DNA from: Oscillospiraceae bacterium
Lineage (GTDB): Bacteria; Bacillota; Clostridia; Oscillospirales; Ruminococcaceae
Direction: 5' to 3'
Assembly: GCA_020024615.1 (NCBI GenBank)
Contig: JAHHTP010000016.1
Location: 1 to 37,240 of the forward strand
DNA: 37,240 nt
The notes beneath the pieces were generated by a model, which did not search any database, had not been told where the DNA came from, and saw only the letters and a program-made list of their open reading frames with translations. The translations under genes were made by a program, and so were the position numbers. The first letter of the stretch is position 1; each line of letters opens with the position of its first letter. Positions 7,640-15,470 of this stretch are shown here, in pieces.

Positions 7640-9064
7640 TTATTTTTTATCAGACTTAGATTCTTTTATAACATATTTTGAAAGCGCAATTAAACCGATT
7701 ACATTCGGGAGAACCATCAAGTAGTTAAAGAAATCGGTCAGTTCCCAAACAAGATCATTCTTTAATACAGATCCCAGGAAAATAAATGCGATTGCGATCA
7801 CAGAATAAATAATAGTAGCCAGCTTTGCTTTCTTTTTAAATAAGTACTGTACATTAATTTTACCAAAGAAATTCCAACTGATGATGGTAGAAAACGCAAA
7901 GAACAACAGGCAGATTGCAATAAAGATATTACCGAAATGACCAAAGAAATCTGGCAGAGCAGTGGTATATGCCATCTGCATTGCGTTGGTTTTGGAAACC
8001 ACAGCGGCTTCACCAGAGACTGCTGCAAGATAGGAATCACCTGCAACATTGCTTAAAATACCATTGCCAGTATAAAGCGACGAAATTACAACCAGAGCAG
8101 TCATGGTCAGTACCACAAAGGTATCAATAAATACGCCGACAATTGCAACAACACCCTGTTCATGCGGCTTTTTAACATTTGCCATAGCATGTGCATGTGG
8201 GGTAGAACCCATACCGGCTTCATTGGAAAACAAGCCACGCTTAGCACCCTGGCTGACAGCGGTTTTGATTGCGGCACCAACACCACCACCAATCAGTGCA
8301 GACGGTGTAAAGGCGTATTTGAAGATCATGCCGATGGTTTCCGGGATATATTCCAATCTAAAACATAAGACGACCAAACCGCCGACCAGGAAAAGAACCG
8401 CCATAATCGGAACCAATTTTTCGGTAACAGAAGCAATTCTCTGAATACCACCGATAAAAATAAATACACATAAAGCCGAAACAAGCAGACCTATTACCCA
8501 GCCCGGGATGCCGAATGCCGTATTGCAGGACTCTGCAATCGAGTTGGACTGCACCATAGAGCCCATGAAGCCCAATGCCAGTGTGATGGAAACGGCAAAG
8601 AATGCAGACAGGAATTTGCCGAATTTATTGTCAAATGCTTTCCGGATGTAGTAGACCGGACCACCATGAACGGTGCCATCTGCATCCACAACACGGGTCT
8701 GCTGCGCCAGAACCGCCTCGGCATAGATGGTCGCCATACTGAATAAGGCAATAATCCACATCCAGAAAATAGCACCCGGACCACCGATTAAAATCGCACC
8801 GGAAGCACCTACGATATTGCCTGTTCCCACCTGTGCCGCAATCGCGGTTGCAAGTGCCTGAAAAGAGGACAATCCGCTTTTGTTTTTTTCGCCATTAAAT
8901 TTGATATTTCCAAACACCTTTTTCATGCCCTCGCCAAAGCAGCGAAACTGCACAAATCGAGTCTTGAAGGTAAACCACAAGCCTGTACCCAACAAAAGGA
9001 AAATCAGGATGTAGTCGGTCAGATAACCATTCACTGTTTGTACCAAATGTAATAATGCGTCCAT
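7640..9064 (-). CDS. Sodium:alanine/glycine symporter (AGCS family)
   Basis: A 474-residue membrane protein with about 11 transmembrane helices. AGCS signatures are visible: the FQALATAIAAQVGTGNIVG stretch near residue 70 and GLFSNEAGMGSTPHAHA near 285. The family imports alanine or glycine with Na+. The start is the second of two in-frame ATGs, since GAGG sits seven bases before it but almost touches the first (9070). A glycine-class riboswitch and terminator occupy the leader, so glycine is the likely substrate or signal. The gene is monocistronic, with a terminator right after it. Confidence 0.93.
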   Translation of the reverse strand: MDALLHLVQTVNGYLTDYILIFLLLGTGLWFTFKTRFVQFRCFGEGMKKVFGNIKFNGEKNKSGLSSFQALATAIAAQVGTGNIVGASGAILIGGPGAIFWMWIIALFSMATIYAEAVLAQQTRVVDADGTVHGGPVYYIRKAFDNKFGKFLSAFFAVSITLALGFMGSMVQSNSIAESCNTAFGIPGWVIGLLVSALCVFIFIGGIQRIASVTEKLVPIMAVLFLVGGLVVLCFRLEYIPETIGMIFKYAFTPSALIGGGVGAAIKTAVSQGAKRGLFSNEAGMGSTPHAHAMANVKKPHEQGVVAIVGVFIDTFVVLTMTALVVISSLYTGNGILSNVAGDSYLAAVSGEAAVVSKTNAMQMAYTTALPDFFGHFGNIFIAICLLFFAFSTIISWNFFGKINVQYLFKKKAKLATIIYSVIAIAFIFLGSVLKNDLVWELTDFFNYLMVLPNVIGLIALSKYVIKESKSDKK

Positions 9065-9097
9065 TTTCATACCTCTTTTTTTAAATTTTTCCTATGG

Positions 9098-9135
9098 AAA
9101 ACAAAAAGTTACCGATCCAATATAGAATCGATAAC
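9098..9135 (-). terminator. Leader terminator of the glycine riboswitch
   Basis: On the minus strand GTTATCGAT pairs with ATCGGTAAC (one G-U pair; plus-strand 9127-9135 and 9108-9116), followed by TTTTTGTTTT. It lies 34 bases before the symporter start. The 5' arm GTTATCG is also complementary to CGATAAC just after the aptamer (9183-9189), so the two pairings exclude each other. Confidence 0.8.
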
Positions 9136-9136
9136 T

Positions 9137-9277
9137 CAAGAGAATTATTAAAAACAGCAGTATCATAGTCTAATTTTACTATGTTATCGCTCTGTCTTTT
9201 TGCCTGAGAGATTCAGCATAGAATATGCCTTGCACCTTTGGCACTCACTCGAAGTGAGATTCTCCAGAGTTTCCTCC
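9137..9277 (-). promoter_or_regulatory. Glycine riboswitch (single aptamer plus probable ghost aptamer)
   Basis: Read on the minus strand from 9277, the conserved glycine aptamer parts appear in order: GGAGAATCTC, then GCCAAAGGTGCAA, then CTCTCAGGCAAAAAGAC. P1 is CTCTG/CAGAG. Only one complete aptamer is present. The following segment has CGATAAC (9183-9189) and the hairpin CATAGT/ACTATG (about 9162-9182), and closes with GTTATCG (9129-9135), like the partial ghost aptamer of type-1 singlet glycine riboswitches. It controls the Na+:alanine/glycine symporter. Pairing of CGATAAC with GTTATCG would block the terminator, suggesting an ON switch, but the direction is inference. Confidence 0.88.
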
Positions 9278-9331
9278 ACTTCCAGTTTTCAATAACGAAT
9301 TCAGAAAGCTTCATAGGATTTTTCGATTTGT

Positions 9332-9360
9332 ATTATAGCACGAAAAGAAATAGTTGTCAA
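9332..9360 (-). promoter_or_regulatory. Perfect-consensus sigma-A promoter of the glycine-riboswitch transcript
   Basis: On the minus strand TTGACA (9355-9360), a 17-bp spacer, and TATAAT (9332-9337). The transcript would start near 9325, about 50 bases before the aptamer. Confidence 0.9.
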
Positions 9361-9567
9361 CAAAAATTCGACAAAAAATGACTAAGTTGTAAATTCTTGT
9401 CTACTTTTACAATATTCATTTTCTTTATAACTCAAAACAGTTCAAACCATCAAGACGCCTACTCTATCCGAAAACAGCTTTGCATACTTTACCAGATCAT
9501 ACCGTTCTTTCAAGCTGTTATCGATTCGGACGGTATGTGCTTTTATGTTTTCTTGCTTTATTGCTGA

Positions 9568-11007
9568 TTGGTATTGAAACCCGATTCCAAAACTGCTATG
9601 ATAGTATCACAATTGATATTTTATGAGCGGAATCTAATTTTTTTACTGGTTAATTGCTGTCCGGGGCTTTTTGCCAACTGGATGTACGAAAATATTGGCA
9701 CTGCATGGCATGGCGATTACCACATGAATTACAACACCCAGCAACTGTTTTGGGGATTGATGGGAGCCAATCGCTTAGAACAGCATCTGCCGTATCTTCG
9801 CCTTACCGAGGAGTTGATTCCGGTTTCTAAAGCATGGGCAAATGATTTCTATCACCTGAATGGCGTCTGCTTCCCACATACTGCTTACCCAGTTCCAATG
9901 TCTGTCATGCCGTATCCATCCCCAGACTGGGGATGGGAAATCTTTGAAACACCATGGACCGTACAAAGTCTTTGGTGGCACTACACTTACACCAAAGACA
10001 TCAAGCTTCTGCGCGAACGCATTTACCCAATTCTAAAAGAAGCCGCTGTATTCCTGGTGGATTATATGACACGCAAAGGTTCCAATCCGAAGCAGGATGA
10101 CAAATACCATCTGTTCCCGACCATTGTGCCAGAATTATACGGTTTAAGCAAAAATTTTGACCTTAATCTGGACGGAATCGCCGATGTTACGCTGACTAAA
10201 TTTTTATTCCATGCTGTTTTACAGGCGGTCTCCGATCTGGGAATTGAGCAAGAAGAAACCTCTCTTACCGATTCCATTCGCAAAATCCTCAATGCTTTTC
10301 CAGATTATCCGACAGCCCAATCCAGACACGGCGAGGTGTTTTTAAGTACCGCCAATGAGGATCCAGATACCACTGTTTACAATGTCCCAACCAATCTGAT
10401 GGCGATTTTCCCAGGTGAAGACATTGACCCACAGCATTCTTCGGAACATGAACTGGAAGTGGCACGCCGTTCTTGGAAATGGCATTACAATGAAGGCGGT
10501 AACGATCTGGTATTCTATCATTTAATCGGTGCAAGACTGGGGATTCTGGATATCGAGAAATTTAAACGCCACATTCGCTACTGCCTGATGCCGAATGGAA
10601 CAGCAACGGACAAAGCCACACTCGCTGGCGGACGATATCACATCTCGACCGACCTTGGATTTATGGCACGCATGGGCATCTGGGTAGAAAACTTCTCTCT
10701 GTACGCTGTCATTGACGAATGCCTGCTCAAAGGTCATACTGACACCATTGAATTGTTCCCAAACTGGAACAAGCAGACAACCGCTTCTTTCTGCTCGCTG
10801 CGTACAAAAGGCGCATTTTTAGTGGATGCCAACTGCTTGGGTGGAAGTGTGGGCAAAGTACGCATTGTCAGTGAACACGGTGGAGAATTAAAATTGAAGA
10901 ATCCGTGGCACAAAGCCATTGATCAGAATGGGCGAATTTATGTAGGAACGATCATCTGCACTGTAATGGAAGCAGGCGAAGAATTACGATTGCAGGAGCA
11001 ACTCTAA
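9568..11007 (+). pseudogene. N-terminally truncated GH95-like glycoside hydrolase
   Basis: The open frame encodes 479 residues matching the (alpha/alpha)6 barrel and C-terminal part of GH95 (1,2-alpha-L-fucosidase/L-galactosidase). Supporting segments are ANWMYENIGTAWHGDYHMNY near 60, the Asn-x-Asn pair in MNYNTQ, ETPWTVQSLWWHYTYT, and the tail TIELFPNW...GGSVGKVRIVSEHGG. Family members are about 700-800 residues, so roughly the first 250-300 are missing. There is no ribosome binding site at the frame opening (TTG 9568) or the first ATG (9598). The catalytic Asp of the DGNFG motif appears replaced (VENFS), although a divergent subfamily could explain this. The upstream DNA is occupied by the riboswitch promoter. 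Most likely a decaying gene remnant next to the GH29 gene. Confidence 0.6.
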
Positions 11008-11025
11008 ACACCACGATTTTTAAAT

Positions 11026-11072
11026 CAAAAAGCAGATGAACACCTCGCCAAAGGTAGTCCGTCTGCTTTTCC
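11026..11072. terminator. Bidirectional terminator between convergent genes
   Basis: AAAAAGCAGATGAAC (from 11026) pairs imperfectly with GTCCGTCTGCTTTT (to 11070). T-runs flank the hairpin on both strands. It separates the GH95-like remnant (plus) from the kinase gene (minus). Confidence 0.7.
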
Positions 11073-11105
11073 CATATATAAATGTCAGAAGCTTCTGCAC
11101 AAAAT

Positions 11106-11783
11106 TTATTCCCGATTTGGTACCATAATTTCAGTGGAAAATGCACCTTCTTCACTACCGCGATGGCAGTAGGCACCATATTTCTTACAAATTTTATCAA
11201 TGCGCATCATGCCGAATCCATGTCCCGCCTCCCGTTTGGTAGAGAGAAATTTCCCTTTTATTTTTTTGACCCTGCCGTACACCGTGTTAAGGATGCTAAT
11301 ATAAAGCTGTGACCCTTTCATGCCAATATAAATGCGGATAAACGGGGTGTCAAATTCGGCGCTGGTTTCCCTGTTCTTCGGGATGCATGCTTCAATTGCA
11401 TTATCCAGCAAATTGCCGACCAATGTGCAAAGGTCGATATCCGAAATTATTAAGACTTCTGGAACTTTTGCTGTGCAGTTGACAGAGATACCCTTGCTCT
11501 GCGCCAGTGAAAGCTTACTATTTAAAATCGCATCCAGCATGACATTCCCAGTTTTCAGAACCGTATCCACCATTTCCAAATCTTCATTCAGCGCTATGCA
11601 ATATTCCTTGCACTGTTCAATCTGCCCCAGTTCCAGAAAACTCTGTATGGCGATTAGATGATTTTTATAGTCATGCCGCCAGCCACGCATTTGTCGGTAG
11701 ATGTTTTCCACCTCATCGCAGTGCTTTGAAATCAATTCGTTTTGAATTTCTAACATCTGCTTTTCTTTTTTCTTATCAAACAT
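11106..11783 (-). CDS. Soluble GHKL sensor kinase (LytS/AgrC-like, no membrane domain)
   Basis: A 225-residue kinase. The phospho-acceptor is His37 in MRGWRHDYKNHL. The GHKL ATPase follows, with N box LVGNLLDNAIEAC near 118 and the glycine lid GHGFGM near 190. AgrC/LytS-type kinases usually have 5-7 transmembrane helices before this core; here there are none, only a short charged helix. The longer reading from 11807 gives MHFTRRNR at the N-terminus, but GGAGGA five bases before the ATG at 11783 fixes the start there. It overlaps the regulator stop by eight bases (ATGTTTGA), so the pair is translationally coupled. It may sense a cytoplasmic ligand or a partner protein. Confidence 0.85.
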   Translation of the reverse strand: MFDKKKEKQMLEIQNELISKHCDEVENIYRQMRGWRHDYKNHLIAIQSFLELGQIEQCKEYCIALNEDLEMVDTVLKTGNVMLDAILNSKLSLAQSKGISVNCTAKVPEVLIISDIDLCTLVGNLLDNAIEACIPKNRETSAEFDTPFIRIYIGMKGSQLYISILNTVYGRVKKIKGKFLSTKREAGHGFGMMRIDKICKKYGAYCHRGSEEGAFSTEIMVPNRE

Positions 11784-12489
11784 CCTGTTCCTCCGGGTAA
11801 AGTGCAATCATCTGATGGTGAATCATATCATAAAGTCCGCGCGATAGTGGCAGAATTTCACCGGTCAGTAGTTCCACCTGAGTACGGGTAACACGCTTGA
11901 CCCGATGCAGATTGACCAAAAACGACCGTTGACATTTGAAAAAACGCTTATCCAGCTTATCTAACAGTTGAGCAAGTGTCATTTTCCGTACCGCTGCATC
12001 GGTATCCGTATAAACCGTCACATAATGCCCCTTCGCTTCGGCATAACGGATGGTACGCAATGGTATCACCTGCATCTCACCGTCGATCTGCCACACCAGC
12101 ATTGGCTCGGATACCTGCAACTTCTTAACCGCTTTATCCAGCACTTCAAACAGCTTTTCCCTTCTGACTGGTTTGAGCAGATAGTGCAAAGCTGAAACCT
12201 CATATCCCTCAGCAATAAAATCCGGTATCGCAGTAATAAACACGATCTGCACACGCTCATCTGCTGCCCGCACACGCTTGGAAAGGACAACCCCATCCAT
12301 GCCGTTCATTTGAATATCCAACAGCAGAATATCGTATTTTTGTTCTGCGTAGGAAAACAATAGCTGCTCTGCGGAATCAAATACGGCGGTCTGCACAGTC
12401 TGATCTGTGGTTTCTGCCCATTCTCTAACATATTGATTTAGAGTTTGTGCAATGACTGCTTCGTCATCGCAGATTCCAATTTTCAACAT
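11776..12489 (-). CDS. LytTR-family response regulator
   Basis: A 237-residue regulator of the AgrA/LytR type. The receiver domain (1-120) has D8/D9 and phospho-acceptor Asp58 in ILLLDIQMNGMDG. The LytTR DNA-binding domain occupies about 135-235, with the GHYVTVYT segment, LAQLLDKLDKRFFKCQRSFLVNL and the RV/TR/LPLSR tail. LytTR proteins bind direct repeats near promoters. It is the first gene of the pair and has a good promoter (12566-12594). It is divergent from the Gfo/UroD-like operon, which is the natural first candidate for its regulon. Confidence 0.92.
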   Translation of the reverse strand: MLKIGICDDEAVIAQTLNQYVREWAETTDQTVQTAVFDSAEQLLFSYAEQKYDILLLDIQMNGMDGVVLSKRVRAADERVQIVFITAIPDFIAEGYEVSALHYLLKPVRREKLFEVLDKAVKKLQVSEPMLVWQIDGEMQVIPLRTIRYAEAKGHYVTVYTDTDAAVRKMTLAQLLDKLDKRFFKCQRSFLVNLHRVKRVTRTQVELLTGEILPLSRGLYDMIHHQMIALYPEEQDV

Positions 12490-12565
12490 CCTGCTTTCCT
12501 CCCTGGTCTTTTACCACATTTTCACCGCGCTTTATCGTTTTCCAAATTTCCGAAATACATACTTC

Positions 12566-12594
12566 AGTATAGCATATCCCGATCCAAAAATCAA
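12566..12594 (-). promoter_or_regulatory. Sigma-A promoter of the LytTR two-component pair
   Basis: On the minus strand TTGATT (12589-12594), 17-bp spacer, TATACT (12566-12571), with TGC giving an extended -10. It lies about 75 bases upstream of the regulator start. Confidence 0.75.
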
Positions 12595-12604
12595 CATTGC
12601 ATTT

Positions 12605-12618
12605 TTGTATTTATACAA
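12605..12618. promoter_or_regulatory. Inverted repeat between divergent promoters
   Basis: TTGTA and TACAA flank TTTA: a perfect 5-bp inverted repeat (TTGTATTTATACAA) placed between the -35 elements of the two divergent promoters. It is a plausible operator, though short, in AT-rich DNA. Confidence 0.35.
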
Positions 12619-12661
12619 TATAAATGGATAATTTTTATCATATTTCAGGCAATAAACGCAA

Positions 12662-12690
12662 TGTACATCCCCTATTCTTCATGCTATAAT
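12662..12690 (+). promoter_or_regulatory. Sigma-A promoter of the Gfo/UroD-like operon
   Basis: TGTACA (12662-12667), 17-bp spacer, TATAAT (12685-12690) with an extended TGC before the -10. The -35 is weak (4 of 6), which suits an activator-dependent promoter. Confidence 0.65.
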
Positions 12691-12757
12691 AAATTTGAAA
12701 TCTGTGCCTTCCTGCATAGCAGGTACAAATTTTTAGATACGATGGAGGAATTATCTG

Positions 12758-13840
12758 ATGGCTAATCCAATCAAACTCGGTATGGTCGGTATCGGCCGTG
12801 CAGGATGGGGAATGCACTGCACTGAAATTGAGGATAAAAAGGATATGTTTGAAATCGTGGCCGCCTGCGATATTTTACCAGAACGCTGCGAAAAAATGAA
12901 AGAACGCTACAACTGTCGCACTTATCACGATATCCATGATCTGGTAAAAGATCCGGATGTAGAAATTGTCGATATTGCAACCCGCTCCTGTGATCATTAT
13001 ATGCACGCAAAACTTGCACTTGAAGCAGGTAAAGATGTGTTACTGGAAAAACCGTTCTGCGAAACCTATGCAGAAGCTTGCGCTTTATGTGAACTTGCCG
13101 AATCGCTCGGGCGCAAAATCTATGCCCGTCATAATCGTCGTTTCGAAGCGGCATTCAACACAATTCGAGAGATTCAGCAAAGTAAACTGCTCGGTGACAT
13201 CTATGAAATCCATATTACGCGTAACAGCTATCAGCGCAGAGATGACTGGCAGACCTTGTCTGAATTCGGTGGTGGTCAGCTGCTCAACTGGGGACCGCAT
13301 ATCATCGACCAGTCATTACAGTTTTTGGATGAAAAAGCGCAAGTGATTGCAAGCGACCTAAAACATGTGACCGCAGGTGGCGACTGTGAAGACCATCTTT
13401 CCATTTTATTCAAAGGTGAAAACGGCACTGTCGTTTCCATGCAAATTAGTGGCGGCATTGCTGTAAAATGCCCGGACTATGAGGCATTTGGTACCAAGGG
13501 CAGTCTGCGTGTGTACGGCAATACCATGCAATTGAAATACCTGGACCCAAATATTAAACTCGATCCGGTTGTATCCGATCCAGGCACCCCAGGGCAAACC
13601 TTTGGCAGCACAGGCACCTTTGCCAACGCGAAAACACTGACATGGCTTGAGGAAGAACGCGAATGCAAATACTATGGTGATAACGAGGATTTGAGTATCA
13701 TCTGGAAATCCCTGTATGAAGATTATCGCGATATCGCACCGTACGCAATTAAACAGGAAGAAGCACTGAATGTTATCAAAGTCATTGATATGGTCAAAAA
13801 AGGAACTAAATTTGAAAGACCATCTCGCTGGCTGAAATAA
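12758..13840 (+). CDS. Gfo/Idh/MocA-family oxidoreductase
   Basis: A 360-residue NAD(P)-dependent sugar or inositol dehydrogenase-like protein. The N-terminal Rossmann fold has GIGRAGWG near residue 11 and an acidic residue after the second strand (CDILPERC). The family EKP motif is at 97-99 (LLEKPF). The C-terminal alpha/beta domain contains GGGQLLNWGPHIIDQSLQFL, with the D/H catalytic pair typical of the family. GGAGG precedes the ATG by eight bases. It is followed after 21 bases by a UroD-like gene in one operon. The substrate is unknown; a polyol, sugar acid or inositol is usual for the family. Confidence 0.9.
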   Translation: MANPIKLGMVGIGRAGWGMHCTEIEDKKDMFEIVAACDILPERCEKMKERYNCRTYHDIHDLVKDPDVEIVDIATRSCDHYMHAKLALEAGKDVLLEKPFCETYAEACALCELAESLGRKIYARHNRRFEAAFNTIREIQQSKLLGDIYEIHITRNSYQRRDDWQTLSEFGGGQLLNWGPHIIDQSLQFLDEKAQVIASDLKHVTAGGDCEDHLSILFKGENGTVVSMQISGGIAVKCPDYEAFGTKGSLRVYGNTMQLKYLDPNIKLDPVVSDPGTPGQTFGSTGTFANAKTLTWLEEERECKYYGDNEDLSIIWKSLYEDYRDIAPYAIKQEEALNVIKVIDMVKKGTKFERPSRWLK

Positions 13841-13861
13841 TAAAGATAAAGGAGAACTACT

Positions 13862-15007
13862 ATGCTCGATCTTGATATTAATCAATTTTGGAAGGATGAC
13901 GCACTGGCACATAAAGAAAACTGTTTTTCTAAGGAAGCGCCGCAGGTTGCACTCGGTATTCGTATGAGCGATGAATGTGTATTTGCCGAACTCGGTGAGG
14001 AAGGTCAACCGTGGGGCTATACTGACCCAATCCGTCGCTATGACTTAAACTGCCGCTACAACGAAAAAGCAGTAAAAATCGTTGGCATTCCACTGCTGGC
14101 CGAAAATAAGCCGGAGGAGTTACCAAAAATCACCATTCCGGCATTCCGTCAGATTGGAGAGGTATTTGGTGGAGAATATATTTTTGAAAACGAAACCACA
14201 TGGCTTAAAGGTAATCTGAATGACGAAACAGATTTAAAGAAAAAACTTGATGAGATTGACCGTATGCTCGCCGACCCGGAGGCATTCCGTTCCTTTATTC
14301 TTCCGAAAAACTGGGACGAACAGTGCAGAGCCGTTTACGAGATGTACGGAACTCGTCCGAATCAGTTCACTGGTATTCGCGGACCAGTCACGCTTGCCAC
14401 CTCGGTTTATGGTGTGGAAAATCTGCTGTTCCTCTACTACGATGATGAAGCACTGTTTACCCGTTTTTCTGAAACGATCAAAAATGTTATACATGCGTAT
14501 ATTACACTGTTTATCAAAGAATCTGGACATACCGAGGACAACTTTGAGCATGGATTCTGGCTTTGTGACGATGATTCCAACCTACTTACTCCAGAAATGT
14601 ACCACGCATTCGGCTATCCGATCTTAAAGAGCGTCTTTGCTCGTACCGCTCCAAATCCAGAAGACAACCGTTTCCAACATTCTGACTCTGCTATGGGGCA
14701 TTTGATGCCACAGCTCAACGATTTCAATCTCACAGGCTGTAACTTTGGTCCGACCATCTCGGTCAGAGAAATCCGCAAATGTATGCCGCATACGCGCATT
14801 GATGGTCAGCTGGCACCATTTACCTTTATGAGCAATGATGAGCAAGCCATTATTACTGAAGTGCGCCGTGACTGTGAACAGGCAAAAGAAAATGACCTGC
14901 GTGGTCTGAATATCAGCACCGCAGGCTCTATCAACAATGGTTCGCTCTTAACCAGCATGCGTACCGTTATGGCAGCCATCCAGAATTATGGTCGCTACTC
15001 CCGTTGA
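13862..15007 (+). CDS. Uroporphyrinogen decarboxylase (UroD)-superfamily protein
   Basis: A 381-residue barrel protein of the UroD/MtaA superfamily. The C-terminal half shows the family plan: GFWLCDDDSNLLTPEMYHAF near 225, HSDSAMGHLMPQLNDF near 275, TGCNFGPTISVREI near 300, GQLAPF near 325, and NISTAGSINNGS near 365. It is unlikely to be HemE itself: no heme genes are near and the arginine-rich substrate motif is absent. Relatives in gut Firmicutes sit with Gfo/Idh/MocA dehydrogenases; many UroD-like proteins act in methyl transfer to corrinoids or on unknown substrates. AAGGAG precedes the ATG. It is the last gene of the operon. The chemistry is unknown. Confidence 0.82.
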   Translation: MLDLDINQFWKDDALAHKENCFSKEAPQVALGIRMSDECVFAELGEEGQPWGYTDPIRRYDLNCRYNEKAVKIVGIPLLAENKPEELPKITIPAFRQIGEVFGGEYIFENETTWLKGNLNDETDLKKKLDEIDRMLADPEAFRSFILPKNWDEQCRAVYEMYGTRPNQFTGIRGPVTLATSVYGVENLLFLYYDDEALFTRFSETIKNVIHAYITLFIKESGHTEDNFEHGFWLCDDDSNLLTPEMYHAFGYPILKSVFARTAPNPEDNRFQHSDSAMGHLMPQLNDFNLTGCNFGPTISVREIRKCMPHTRIDGQLAPFTFMSNDEQAIITEVRRDCEQAKENDLRGLNISTAGSINNGSLLTSMRTVMAAIQNYGRYSR

Positions 15008-15097
15008 CAGAAAATGAATCCTGTTTGATACGACAGCCCCGGTACTATACTAAATTGAAACACATGAATAAAATGTAAAATTCATATCGTTTTCCTC

Positions 15098-15126
15098 TTG
15101 CTTTTTGCCACATCCTGTGCTATAAT
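15098..15126 (+). promoter_or_regulatory. Sigma-A promoter of the T-box transcript
   Basis: TTGCTT (15098-15103), 17-bp spacer, TATAAT (15121-15126), starting transcription just before the T-box stem I. Confidence 0.75.
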
Positions 15127-15134
15127 AAGGAAAA

Positions 15135-15390
15135 ATGAAATTCGCAGACGGGAACAAGTAATCTCTGGTAGATCTTTTCAGAGAGGCAGCGGTTGGTGCA
15201 AGCTGCCAGACAAGCCAAATGATGAAATCATCCCTGAGAAGCAAGCTGAAATCAAGTAGGTGCGCCGGATCAAGCCACGTTATAGGCTGTTTGTATTGTT
15301 GGATACAAATGAGAGCCGGATTCTGTCCGGAATTAAGGTGGTACCGCGGTTTACAATCGCCCTTTGCAATGACATAGGGCGATTTTTTTA
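15135..15390 (+). promoter_or_regulatory. T-box riboswitch, isoleucine specifier (AUC), with terminator
   Basis: Stem I contains the AGAGA-type distal bulge region followed by GGTTGGTGCAAGCTGCC. The specifier loop reads CTGAAATCAAGTAGG, giving codon AUC (15251-15253), isoleucine. The T-box core AAGGTGGTACCGCGG is at 15335-15349. The terminator stem ATCGCCCT/AGGGCGAT (15356-15363 and 15376-15383) is followed by seven T. Uncharged tRNA-Ile would stabilise the antiterminator and switch on brnQ downstream, when isoleucine is scarce. The specifier agrees with the gene. Confidence 0.95.
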
Positions 15391-15470
15391 TTGCCCTGAT
15401 AAAATTGGATCGGATGCAGACGGCACCAACATGCAATCCCAACATCCAGATCCCGTAAGGAGTAACCATT

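Noticed and set aside
13406..14008. A 200-codon minus-strand frame
   Set aside because: It spans the junction of the dehydrogenase and UroD-like genes antisense, with no start signal or domain.
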